The translations under genes and the position numbers were made by a program. Below, in pieces: positions 1-5,425 of a stretch of DNA of 7,776 nucleotides. The first letter of the stretch is position 1. Every line of letters begins with the position of its first letter. Source of the DNA: Pseudomonadota bacterium (lineage in GTDB: Bacteria > Pseudomonadota > Gammaproteobacteria > Xanthomonadales > Xanthomonadaceae); contig JAEXRB010000129.1 of NCBI GenBank assembly GCA_023438325.1, positions 1 through 7,776 on the forward strand. The letters are read 5' to 3'. Under the pieces are notes generated by a model. The model was not told the origin of the DNA. It was given only the letters and a program-made list of their open reading frames with translations, and searched no databases.

Positions 1-124
1 GCGCTCCAGGCGTGGCGGGCTTCGCTTGCAGGCGCTTCGTGTTTCGGTCGCAGCGATTTGATACATTGCTGCCCAACAAGTCATTCAAGCCGACCGCGTT
101 TCACGCGGCGGCTTAATTCCGGCG
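1..124 (+). mobile_element. 3' end of an upstream integron cassette (partial)
   Basis: This is the tail of a cassette whose gene start is outside the window. It ends with the attC at 71-130; the recombination point falls between G124 and T125. One reading frame stays open from base 3 through the attC to the TAA at 114-116, another closes at 59-61 and a third also reads through, so the frame of the real gene cannot be decided from so little sequence. No product is proposed. Confidence 0.7.
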
Positions 125-130
125 TTATGC
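71..130 (+). repeat. attC site 1 (60 bp)
   Basis: The left core site R'' is GCCCAAC (71-77) and the right core site R' is GTTATGC (124-130). Between them AAGCCG and CGGCTT enclose an inner stem CCGCG/CGCGG with a TTTCA loop and one unpaired A, the folded single-strand substrate of an integron integrase. R'' and R' do not match each other well here because they belong to two different cassettes: R'' ends the upstream cassette and R' begins cassette 1. Confidence 0.93.
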
Positions 131-654
131 CTCAATGTCAGATTTGACCGCTATATTTGATGCCTCGGTGCACGACTCTTGGGAGACACATCCCGCACCG
201 ACCAACGAGAGTGTCTCAACCATCGAGAAACACTTCGGGTGCAGGCTTCCGCCAATGTTGTTACAACTCGCATCTGAAAGCCGAAGTTTCAGCAGTTTCT
301 TCCTAGGATTAGGTCCTGATTTCGACAGTCACACTCACATCATCCAAAAAAATCACCTCGTCCGGTCTAATAAGGGCTGGGTACAACTTGGACCAGCGCC
401 ACGCGCCAGCTTGGTGTTAATCACAGATAACTTCATGAATGATTTCTTCTGGTGCATGGACACTAGCAAGCCAACCGAGGAGCATCCCATTGTGCTTTGG
501 TCGCCTAACGAAACAGCGAACAACACCGTGGTTTACTCGTCGTTTGAGAATTTTATCCAAGCCACAATCGAGTTTTACGAGGCCAAAGTTGGTAGTTGAG
601 GCATAACAATTCATTTAAGCCGACGCCGCTTCGCGGCGCGGCTTAATTCAGGCG
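125..654 (+). mobile_element. Integron gene cassette 1 (SUKH protein)
   Basis: This is a complete 530-bp cassette. It begins TTATGC after the G of attC 1 and ends at the G of R' in attC 2. Its own ends are complementary: the R'' GCATAAC at 601-607 is the exact reverse complement of G+TTATGC at its start. That is what a circularised cassette would show and proves the boundaries independently of gene calling. It contains a single gene, read toward its attC, with only 10 bp of leader, so expression probably depends on an upstream promoter. Confidence 0.92.
135..599 (+). CDS. SMI1/KNR4 (SUKH) family cassette protein
   Basis: This 154-residue protein looks like a SUKH-superfamily member. Residues 30-40 carry the hallmark I-E-x-x-F-G-x-x-L-P-P segment, followed by a hydrophobic helix. 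A GLGPDFDSH turn follows near 58-66, then a long strand-rich middle part (ASLVLITDN at 91-99, DFFWCMDTS at 103-111, HPIVLWSPNE at 117-126). The C-terminal helix starts at SSFENFI (135-141), where the family normally has its closing 'sF.eFl' helix. There is no signal peptide, so it should be cytoplasmic. SUKH proteins are best known as immunity proteins against polymorphic and contact-dependent toxins, but many solitary members have no known role. No toxin gene adjoins it, so an orphan immunity function is only an inference. ATG 135 is chosen because it is the first in-frame start after the cassette boundary; no Shine-Dalgarno is visible. The gene stops one base before attC 2. Confidence 0.8.
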   Translation: MSDLTAIFDASVHDSWETHPAPTNESVSTIEKHFGCRLPPMLLQLASESRSFSSFFLGLGPDFDSHTHIIQKNHLVRSNKGWVQLGPAPRASLVLITDNFMNDFFWCMDTSKPTEEHPIVLWSPNETANNTVVYSSFENFIQATIEFYEAKVGS

Positions 655-660
655 TTAGGC
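601..660 (+). repeat. attC site 2 (60 bp)
   Basis: R'' GCATAAC (601-607) and R' GTTAGGC (654-660) flank AAGCCG-A-CGCCGC-TTC-GCGGCG-CGGCTT, a perfect two-part hairpin with one extrahelical A and a TTC loop. R'' is exactly complementary to R' of attC 1, identifying both as the two ends of cassette 1. Confidence 0.95.
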
Positions 661-987
661 CCCATGTATCGAGTGATCCTTGCGTGTAGTGGAGTTCCTG
701 AGCAGGTCGGCGCTGCCGCTGCCTGTGACATCGCCGAGGAGTTCACACACCGGCCCTGGCACCAGAACGTTCAGTGCTCTTGGGACGGCTCTCGGTTGCT
801 GCTGCAAGCGGACAACGACTACGACACTGATGGCTCTGCCCTGACTGACGAGTTCTCGGACGCCATCGCAGCGTGCATTGCGGAGGGGTTCAATGGCAGC
901 ATCACAGTCGAGTCGGTCACAGCGCTGGCTGGGGCCTAACAATTCATTCAAGCCGACGCCACTTCGTGGCGCGGCTTAATTCAGGCG
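655..987 (+). mobile_element. Integron gene cassette 2 (small unknown protein)
   Basis: This complete 333-bp cassette opens with TTAGGC and closes with R'' GCCTAAC (934-940), the exact reverse complement of G+TTAGGC. It is the shortest cassette in the window, and its one gene fills nearly all the space between the two attC sites. Confidence 0.93.
664..939 (+). CDS. Small cassette-encoded protein of unknown function
   Basis: This 91-residue protein was not recognised. It starts with a hydrophobic strand (YRVILACSGV) and a small Ala-rich helix, has an R-P-W-H segment near residues 30-33, a strand pair around CSWDGSRLLLQA, an acidic NDYDTDGSALTDEFSD stretch near 51-66, an Ala-rich helix and a closing strand (SITVESV). 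The alternation suggests a compact alpha/beta fold, net acidic, with no signal peptide or membrane segment, so it is probably cytoplasmic. ATG 664 lies 9 bp inside the cassette boundary. The TAA stop (937-939) is inside R'' of attC 3, which ties the gene to its cassette. An antisense frame of similar length overlaps it and was judged a shadow: the plus-strand frame has the cassette orientation and its codon pattern is plausible. Confidence 0.75.
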   Translation: MYRVILACSGVPEQVGAAAACDIAEEFTHRPWHQNVQCSWDGSRLLLQADNDYDTDGSALTDEFSDAIAACIAEGFNGSITVESVTALAGA

Positions 988-993
988 TTAGCC
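934..993 (+). repeat. attC site 3 (60 bp)
   Basis: R'' is GCCTAAC (934-940) and R' is GTTAGCC (987-993). The inner stem is CGCCAC/GTGGCG with a TTC loop, whereas sites 2 and 4 have CGCCGC/GCGGCG; the paired change keeps the helix intact. The stop codon of the cassette 2 gene lies inside R''. Confidence 0.95.
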
Positions 994-1472
994 ATCACAA
1001 CCGAGTGAACTCGATATGCTCAAATACTTCAAAAGAACCGCTTCCCTGCTGGCAGTCTCAGCCTTCATTGCTTTCGCGCCGCTAGATGCCTTTGCCAAGT
1101 TGCGGGCAAACTATGAGGTCTCATTGAGTGAAAACGGCTCTAATTGGGCTACTAGAACGGCAGAGTCAATCGAACAAGACCAAACAATAGTTCAAGAGCT
1201 CGGGCAGTTTAAGGTTGAGCTTCTGCCAATCGTTGCAGCTACTGGAGAGTATTCCTTGCAGGTTACGGTGTCACGCAAGCCAGCATCCGAAAAATCCGTA
1301 GTCATTCCACATGCTCGCACGTTCCAAGGTTCATTGGGCGGTCCCCTGGAGTTTTCTGCACAATTTGGCGAAGTCACAGTATCTGGAGCAATCATGCTCC
1401 ATGAGCTTCGAGAGTGATGGCTAACAATTCATTCAAGCCGACGCCGCTTCGCGGCGCGGCTTAATTCAAGCG
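988..1472 (+). mobile_element. Integron gene cassette 3 (exported protein)
   Basis: This is a complete 485-bp cassette. Its first bases TTAGCC, with the preceding G, are exactly complementary to R'' GGCTAAC at 1419-1425. It carries one gene, read toward attC 4, with a 28-bp leader. Confidence 0.92.
1016..1417 (+). CDS. Small exported cassette protein of unknown function
   Basis: This 133-residue protein has a clear Sec signal peptide: LKYFKR as the basic n-region, a hydrophobic core (LLAVSAFIAFAPL), and a likely signal peptidase I site after A-F-A near residue 27. There is no lipobox cysteine. The mature part of about 105 residues is rich in short alternating polar/hydrophobic stretches (RANYEVSLSE, QFKVELLPI, YSLQVTVSR, LEFSAQFGEVTVSG), which suggests a small beta-sandwich in the periplasm or outside the cell. 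I do not recognise a family. ATG 1016 is chosen because it gives the signal peptide; the leader has only a weak purine stretch (GAGTGA). Exported proteins are common among cassette products, and the role is unknown. Confidence 0.75.
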   Translation: MLKYFKRTASLLAVSAFIAFAPLDAFAKLRANYEVSLSENGSNWATRTAESIEQDQTIVQELGQFKVELLPIVAATGEYSLQVTVSRKPASEKSVVIPHARTFQGSLGGPLEFSAQFGEVTVSGAIMLHELRE

Positions 1473-1478
1473 TTGGCT
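1419..1478 (+). repeat. attC site 4 (60 bp)
   Basis: R'' is GGCTAAC (1419-1425) and R' is GTTGGCT (1472-1478). The central hairpin AAGCCG-A-CGCCGC-TTC-GCGGCG-CGGCTT equals that of attC 2. A single base differs next to R' (TTCAAGCG instead of TTCAGGCG). Confidence 0.95.
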
Positions 1479-1512
1479 GCCTGATCGCGTTCGCTGCACT
1501 TGCCCCCTACCC

Positions 1513-1517
1513 GGAGG
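1513..1517 (+). promoter_or_regulatory. Ribosome binding site of the cassette 4 operon
   Basis: GGAGG lies 4 bases before the ATG at 1522. It is the only strong Shine-Dalgarno in front of a cassette gene in this window. It fixes the start of the first gene and suggests efficient translation of the two-gene unit. Confidence 0.75.
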
Positions 1518-1521
1518 AATC

Positions 1522-2127
1522 ATGAGCGTTACAAAAGTAAAACTCGAGATAAATGGAAATAGCTTCGAGATAGAGGGAAGCGAGCAATTTGTTGCAAAGC
1601 ACTTGGAAGAACTCAAGCAGCTCATGGCCCAATCGCCAGCAAAGGCGAATGAGCCGCAGGTTGCACCTAAAGGGAATCCCAAACCAAGGAAAACAGCTAA
1701 TAAATCGAAAGCTCCCAAAGCTGTAGACGATGGCGGAGCGGGGAAAAAGTCGCCGCGCTCGAAAGCAAAGTCGAAGAAAGTTGCGGCAGAACGCTTTGAT
1801 ATTCACGGCGATAAGGACAAAAAATCTCTGAAAGATTTTTTTGATAGCAAGAGTCCCGGGGCGGCAAATGGACCAGCGATAGCAGTGATCGGCTATTACA
1901 TAACCGAGATACTGGGGCAAGAATCTTTCTCTGAAGGTCAAGTTGAATATGCATACAAGATGCTCGGCTTAAAGCGCCCAAATCATCTAAGGCAGATAAT
2001 GATAAATAACAAAAATGAGAAGGATTGGTACGAGCCGATGGAGGGAGACGGCAACGAATCTTCTTGGCAGCTAACCCGCGGCGGTGAACTTTTCGTCAGC
2101 GATAAACTGCCTGCTAGCGACAAATGA
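1522..2127 (+). CDS. Basic-linker protein with C-terminal winged-helix-like domain (cassette 4, gene A)
   Basis: This 201-residue cytoplasmic protein shows three parts. Residues 4-35 look like a small beta-hairpin plus helix (KVKLEINGNSFEIEGSEQF, then a helix). Residues 40-90 form a low-complexity, very Lys/Ser/Pro/Ala-rich linker (PKPRKT, KSPRSKAKSKK) resembling disordered nucleic-acid-binding tails. After an SLKDFFDSK helix (102-110), residues 119-196 form an alpha/beta domain with the pattern YYITE...ESFSEGQV...LGL..PN..R...WQLTRGGELFV, typical of winged helix-turn-helix folds ending in a wing and a helix. The same pattern recurs in gene B, so the two proteins look partly paralogous. I recall similar three-part hypothetical proteins in bacteria and archaea but cannot name a verified family. 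It overlaps gene B by 4 bases (ATGA), implying translational coupling. It could be the DNA/RNA-binding or sensor part of a two-component module. Confidence 0.78.
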   Translation: MSVTKVKLEINGNSFEIEGSEQFVAKHLEELKQLMAQSPAKANEPQVAPKGNPKPRKTANKSKAPKAVDDGGAGKKSPRSKAKSKKVAAERFDIHGDKDKKSLKDFFDSKSPGAANGPAIAVIGYYITEILGQESFSEGQVEYAYKMLGLKRPNHLRQIMINNKNEKDWYEPMEGDGNESSWQLTRGGELFVSDKLPASDK

Positions 2128-2864
2128 AAATCGAAGAATTTAAGAGAATTGCCTCCCTCGATGAAAAATCGGAGCTTGATCGAACTGCACTTGTCGCTTA
2201 CTACCTCGCCGAGAACAAAGATCAGGAGGAATTCGAAATCGGGGAAGTAAGTAGTTTAATGGTAGCTCTTGGCTACGCACATCCAAACAAGACAAGGCTC
2301 AAAAGCAAAGTCAAAAAATCACAAGGGTTTGTGAAGGGCTCGAACGCAGACCGATTCCGGCTGTCGGTCAAGGAGCGGAAGCGCCTCAAAGAGGTACTCC
2401 CCGATATCAGCGGATCGGAAGAAATTCTATCCGATGATTCATTGCTTCCTGAGATACTACTGAGCGAAACCCGACGAGACTACTTGGTCAGAATTGCTCA
2501 GCAAATTAATGCCTCATATGAGCACAACTTGTTTGATGCATGCGCGCTGATGATGCGTCGCATGCTTGAAATTCTGCTAATACTCGCGTTCGAAAAATGC
2601 GGCATCGAGTCTGAGGCAAAAGATCAAGATGGCAACTACATAAAGCTCAAGACACTGATCAATAAGGCCAAATCCAGAACCGAAATATCTCTCTCGCCAT
2701 CCACGAAATCTGCCATTGACGATTTCAGAGAATTGGGAAATCTATCGGCACATCGCATCACTTATAACTGCCGAAAAAACGACATTCGCACCGTTAGACT
2801 AGAGTTCCGTGCTGTCGTTGAAGAGTTGCTTTACAAAGCTGGCCTTAAGTCCAATGGCAGCTAA
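2124..2864 (+). CDS. Winged-helix-like plus DUF4145/HEPN-like protein (cassette 4, gene B)
   Basis: This 246-residue cytoplasmic protein starts at the ATG that overlaps the stop of gene A. Residues 22-91 repeat the domain seen in gene A (TALVAYYLAE, EEFEIGEV, LGYAHPNKTR, then a strand and a helix). A short acidic linker follows at 95-112. Residues 115-240 are helical: a first helix pair with LFDACALMMRRMLEILLI (136-153), a loop, then FRELGNLSAHRI (201-212) and a last amphipathic helix. The R202-x7-H210 segment inside 'R-x-L-G-N-x-x-A-H' is the signature I associate with DUF4145 and related HEPN-fold proteins. In many HEPN families the Arg and His form an RNase site, often in defence or abortive-infection systems. 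RNase activity is not shown here: the spacing is longer than the classic R-x4-6-H, and DUF4145 members may be non-catalytic. The stop lies inside R'' of attC 5. Codon use is A/T-richer than in mutL. Confidence 0.75.
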   Translation: MKIEEFKRIASLDEKSELDRTALVAYYLAENKDQEEFEIGEVSSLMVALGYAHPNKTRLKSKVKKSQGFVKGSNADRFRLSVKERKRLKEVLPDISGSEEILSDDSLLPEILLSETRRDYLVRIAQQINASYEHNLFDACALMMRRMLEILLILAFEKCGIESEAKDQDGNYIKLKTLINKAKSRTEISLSPSTKSAIDDFRELGNLSAHRITYNCRKNDIRTVRLEFRAVVEELLYKAGLKSNGS

Positions 2865-2927
2865 CAAACGCTTCCAGTGCGACGTATTCGCCTTCGGCTC
2901 ATACGCGCCTGAAGCGAGGCGTTAGGC
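2859..2927 (+). repeat. attC site 5 (69 bp, divergent type)
   Basis: R'' AGCTAAC (2859-2865) and R' GTTAGGC (2921-2927) are standard, but the interior is unlike the other four sites. It has an outer stem CGCTTC (2869-2874)/GAAGCG (2911-2916) and an inner stem CGTAT (2883-2887)/ATACG (2901-2905) around GCC-TTCG-GC. The AAGCCG/CGGCTT pair of the 60-bp sites is absent. It is a functional-looking attC of another lineage. Confidence 0.9.
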
Positions 2928-3095
2928 CGCTATGGAGCCATCTCGAGTACTGACAATGGAAGAAGTCCGTGAGGGGCTGGTTGCTGTAGTCGATTGGCGG
3001 CGCTTTTGAATCTGGCACGGGATTAAGCTCGCTGCGCTAATGGGCGATGGCGGCCTGTTGATCCGCCCCCCCCGTAGAGGCTGAAGCCTGCTCCA
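2922..3095 (+). other. Decayed terminal cassette and array/mutL junction
   Basis: After attC 5 a new cassette begins (TTAGGC), but no matching R'' GCCTAAC or other attC follows before mutL. A reading frame opens at ATG 2932, 10 bp into the cassette as in cassettes 1 and 2, and closes after 25 codons at TGA 3007-3009 (MEPSRVLTMEEVREGLVAVV...). It looks like the N-terminus of a longer gene whose rest was lost. The following 86 bp contain a run of eight C at 3066-3073 and a weak hairpin at 3078-3089, but no recognisable gene. I read this as the last, eroded cassette of the array, truncated where it joins chromosomal DNA. Confidence 0.6.
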
Positions 3096-4934
3096 TCACC
3101 GTCCACGCAAAAACAACCTGTCCAGTTGCGCCTTGTCCAGTTGCACCCATGTCGGGCGGCCGTGGTTGCACTGGCCGGAACGCTCGGTGGCTTCCATGTC
3201 GCGCAGCAGCGCATTCATTTCGGGAAGCGTGAGGCGGCGATTGGCGCGCACCGAGGCGTGGCAGGCCATGGTGCCGAGCAGTTCGTTGCGTTGTTCCTGA
3301 ATGCGACGGGTGCTGCCGTGTTCCATCAGATCGGCCAGCACATCGAGTGCGAGTTGGCGTGCGTCCACGCCTTCGAGCAAAGCGGGAATGGCGCGAATGG
3401 CGAGGCTCTGCGGGCCGCTTCGATCGATCTCGAAACCGAGCGCCATCAGGGCTTGCGAAAAATCCTCGGCGGCAGCGGCTTCGCGCTCGCTGACGGCGAG
3501 TGCGAGCGGCACCAGCAGCGGCAACGCACGGATGCCTTCGCCGTCCTGCGCGCGTTTCAGGCGTTCGTAACTGATGCGTTCGTGCGCGGCGTGCATGTCC
3601 ACGATGATCAAGCCGTCGGCGTTTTCTGCCAGCACGAAGATGCCGTGCAACTGCGCAAGGGCAAACCCCAAGGGCGGCACTTGCTGCTCCTGGATTTCTT
3701 CCCGCATCGCCTCCGGTGCAATGCGAGGCGAGCCATAAAGCGCGCTGTAGGCTGCAATCTGCTCGCGCACCGGCAAACGCAAGGGCGCCTGCGCCGGCGG
3801 ATAGGCGAACGGCGCAGGGGCGGAATGGCCGGAAAGCGGATGCGTGACGCTGCCGTGGGCGCTGCGGAAAAACGATGCGGACGATGCGGCATCGCCAGCG
3901 TCCGGCAGCCGCTGCGGCTCGGAAGCCACCGCACCGGCGCGTGTTTCGGCCAAGGCGTGATGCAAGGTGCGATAGAGAAAATCATGCACCAGCCGCGAAT
4001 CGCGGAAGCGCACCTCGCTCTTGGCCGGGTGCACGTTCACATCCACGCGCTGCGGCTCCATTTCCAGAAACAGCACATAGGCCGGATGGCGGCCGTGGAA
4101 CAGCACATCGGCATAGGCCTGACGCACCGCATGCGTCACCACGCGATCACGCACCAGGCGCCTGTTCACGTAGAAATATTGTTGATCGGCCTGCGAGCGC
4201 GCCGCCGTGGGCAAACCCACCCAGCCACGCAGGCGAAAACCGGCAGCGGCTTCGTCCAGATACAGGCTCTGCTTCGGAAACTCCGCACCGAGGGTTTCAC
4301 CGAGCCGGCGCAAGAACTCCTCCGGCGTGCCCGAAGCACGCCACGCTCGCACCGTCTTGCCGTTGTGTGAAAGGCGGAACTCCACATCCATCCGCGCCAG
4401 CGCCAGCCCGCGCAACAGTTCTTCGATGTGGCCGAACTCGGTACGCTCGGCCTTCAGGAAGCGTCGCCGCGCCGGCACGTTGAAGAACAGCTCACGCACT
4501 TCCACCGTGGTGCCGATGGGATGCTGTGCCGGCACAGGCTCGCCCAGGCGCCCGCCTTCACATTCGATGCGGAAAGCGTGATCGGCATCGGCGGTGCGCG
4601 AGGTGATGGAAAAATGCGACACCGAGGCAATCGATGGCAGCGCCTCGCCACGAAACCCCATCGAGGCCACCGCTTCCAGATCCTCCAGCGAGGCAATCTT
4701 GCTGGTGGCATGCCGCGACAACGCCAGCGGCAGTTCCGCCTTTGGAATACCGCCGCCGTTGTCGCGGATGCGGATCAGGCGCATACCGCCTTCTTCCAGC
4801 TCCACATCGATGCGCGTGGCACCGGCGTCCAGCGCGTTCTCGACCAACTCCTTCGTGGCCGAGGCAGGGCGTTCCACCACTTCGCCGGCAGCGATCTGGT
4901 CGATCAGGGTTTCGGGAAGGAGGCGGATGGGCAC
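3096..4934 (-). CDS. mutL: DNA mismatch repair protein MutL
   Basis: MutL couples mismatch recognition by MutS to strand incision. The 612-residue protein is full length. The N-terminal GHKL ATPase has the KELVENALDAGAT box (28-40, catalytic E29), DNGGGI (58-63), GFRGEAL (93-99) and the GTTVEVRELFFNVPARR segment (141-157). The transducer domain shows VNVHPAKSEVRF (299-310). A Pro/Ala-rich linker of about 80 residues (330-410) leads to the C-terminal dimerisation domain. This has the metal-binding endonuclease motif in the form DMHAAHERISYE (446-457), plus ACHASVRAN (557-565) and CNHGRP (589-594). It therefore belongs to the nicking MutL type found where MutH is absent, not to the E. coli type. 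The start is GTG at 4934, fixed by the conserved MPIRLLPETLIDQIAAGEVVERP beginning; no strong Shine-Dalgarno precedes it. It is divergent from the metal locus and convergent with the integron array; no terminator with a T-run is visible downstream. Confidence 0.97.
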   Translation of the reverse strand: MPIRLLPETLIDQIAAGEVVERPASATKELVENALDAGATRIDVELEEGGMRLIRIRDNGGGIPKAELPLALSRHATSKIASLEDLEAVASMGFRGEALPSIASVSHFSITSRTADADHAFRIECEGGRLGEPVPAQHPIGTTVEVRELFFNVPARRRFLKAERTEFGHIEELLRGLALARMDVEFRLSHNGKTVRAWRASGTPEEFLRRLGETLGAEFPKQSLYLDEAAAGFRLRGWVGLPTAARSQADQQYFYVNRRLVRDRVVTHAVRQAYADVLFHGRHPAYVLFLEMEPQRVDVNVHPAKSEVRFRDSRLVHDFLYRTLHHALAETRAGAVASEPQRLPDAGDAASSASFFRSAHGSVTHPLSGHSAPAPFAYPPAQAPLRLPVREQIAAYSALYGSPRIAPEAMREEIQEQQVPPLGFALAQLHGIFVLAENADGLIIVDMHAAHERISYERLKRAQDGEGIRALPLLVPLALAVSEREAAAAEDFSQALMALGFEIDRSGPQSLAIRAIPALLEGVDARQLALDVLADLMEHGSTRRIQEQRNELLGTMACHASVRANRRLTLPEMNALLRDMEATERSGQCNHGRPTWVQLDKAQLDRLFLRGR

Positions 4935-4976
4935 GGGAAAACCACTCTTTGCACAAGGAGGTGAATTCTAGAACGG

Positions 4977-5010
4977 GAAATTGTGTAACTCCTGCGGCCC
5001 TCGCTACCGT
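4977..5010 (+). promoter_or_regulatory. Putative ECF-sigma-type promoter, copy 1 (before DUF3703 gene)
   Basis: GAAATTGTGTAACTCC (4977-4992) is followed 11 bp later by CTACCGT (5004-5010). The same two blocks with the same spacing occur at 5452-5485. TGTAAC and CGT separated by 18 bp resemble the -35 and -10 elements read by several extracytoplasmic-function sigma factors. It lies in the mutL/DUF3703 divergent gap, with the first possible start codon 32 bp downstream. The repeat is seen directly; its role as a promoter is inferred. Confidence 0.45.
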
Positions 5011-5056
5011 CGCGCCCAGAGACTGCCGAAACCGGCGACCCATGGCCCGTACCTGC

Positions 5057-5425
5057 ATGCCTACCTTTGCCCGCAACATCCGCCCGCATGTCGATTCCGA
5101 GCTTGCCAATGCATCGGCGCAGCACGAGCCCGCAGCGGCTTTCTCGCATCTGGAACGCGCCCACGTGCTCGGACAGGCCTCCACCGTGCAGCACGTCCGC
5201 GTGCATTGGCACATGCTGGTGTGGGGCTGGCGACAACGCTCCTTGCGCGAATGCCTGGGCCAGATGCTGCGCATCGTGGGTGCGGCGACAAAAACCGCGC
5301 TCGGCTTCGTACCGTCAGGCAATACCGGCGGAGCCAACATCAGCCCGTTCAAGCCACTTCCGGTGGCGCCGGAGCTTGCTGCGATCATCGAGCAGGCACG
5401 CGTTTCTGCAAGAACGGGATCATGA
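5057..5425 (+). CDS. DUF3703 family protein
   Basis: This 122-residue cytoplasmic protein matches the DUF3703 family as I know it. It has the opening MPTFARNIRPHVDSEL, then a helix with FSHLERAHVLGQASTVQHVRVHWHML (about residues 31-56), LRECLGQMLRIVGAATKTALG, and the near-invariant end P-x-GNTGGAN-x-SPF (about 92-103). The many His and Glu residues in the E-R-A-H...Q-H-V-R-V-H-W-H part could bind metal or haem, but no activity is established. Family members are often found beside czc-type or other heavy-metal resistance genes, as here. ATG 5057 is preferred because homologues start with this MPTFAR-like segment; ATG 5042 in the same frame would add five residues (MARTC). Neither has a clear Shine-Dalgarno. 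Confidence 0.85.
   Translation: MPTFARNIRPHVDSELANASAQHEPAAAFSHLERAHVLGQASTVQHVRVHWHMLVWGWRQRSLRECLGQMLRIVGAATKTALGFVPSGNTGGANISPFKPLPVAPELAAIIEQARVSARTGS

Larger units (their letters stand above)
1473..2921 (+). mobile_element. Integron gene cassette 4 (large, two genes)
   Basis: At 1449 bp this cassette is about three times as long as its neighbours and holds two overlapping genes on the same strand, rare for integron cassettes. It begins TTGGCT. Its R'' AGCTAAC (2859-2865) pairs with G+TTGGCT through six Watson-Crick pairs and one G-T pair, so the ends still belong together. Its attC is of a different type from the others, pointing to a separate origin. A 49-bp leader with a strong ribosome binding site precedes the first gene. 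Confidence 0.88.

Noticed and set aside
873..1085. Open frames running through attC sites (for example 873-1085)
   Set aside because: The attC interior happens to be open in several frames; these frames overlap better-supported cassette genes and cross a recombination point.
71..2927. Regularly repeated 60-bp sequences as a possible CRISPR array or REP elements
   Set aside because: Spacing is irregular and gene-sized, and core sites plus hairpins fit attC exactly.
3066..3073. Run of eight C as a phase-variation tract
   Set aside because: No gene start or promoter is placed so that slippage would switch expression; it lies in decayed DNA.
3074..3095. Hairpin AGGC-TGAA-GCCT downstream of mutL as a terminator
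   Set aside because: The stem is only about 4-5 bp and no run of T follows on the mutL strand.
3126..4370. Long open frame of 414 codons on the plus strand opposite mutL
   Set aside because: It is antisense to a clearly conserved mutL and is a by-product of GC-rich codon use; its translation is His/Arg/Gln-rich with no recognisable domain.
4955..4963. Perfect AAGGAGGTG Shine-Dalgarno-like sequence on the plus strand upstream of the DUF3703 gene
   Set aside because: No start codon follows at a usable distance that opens a frame; the nearby GTG is followed at once by TAA. Treated as chance.
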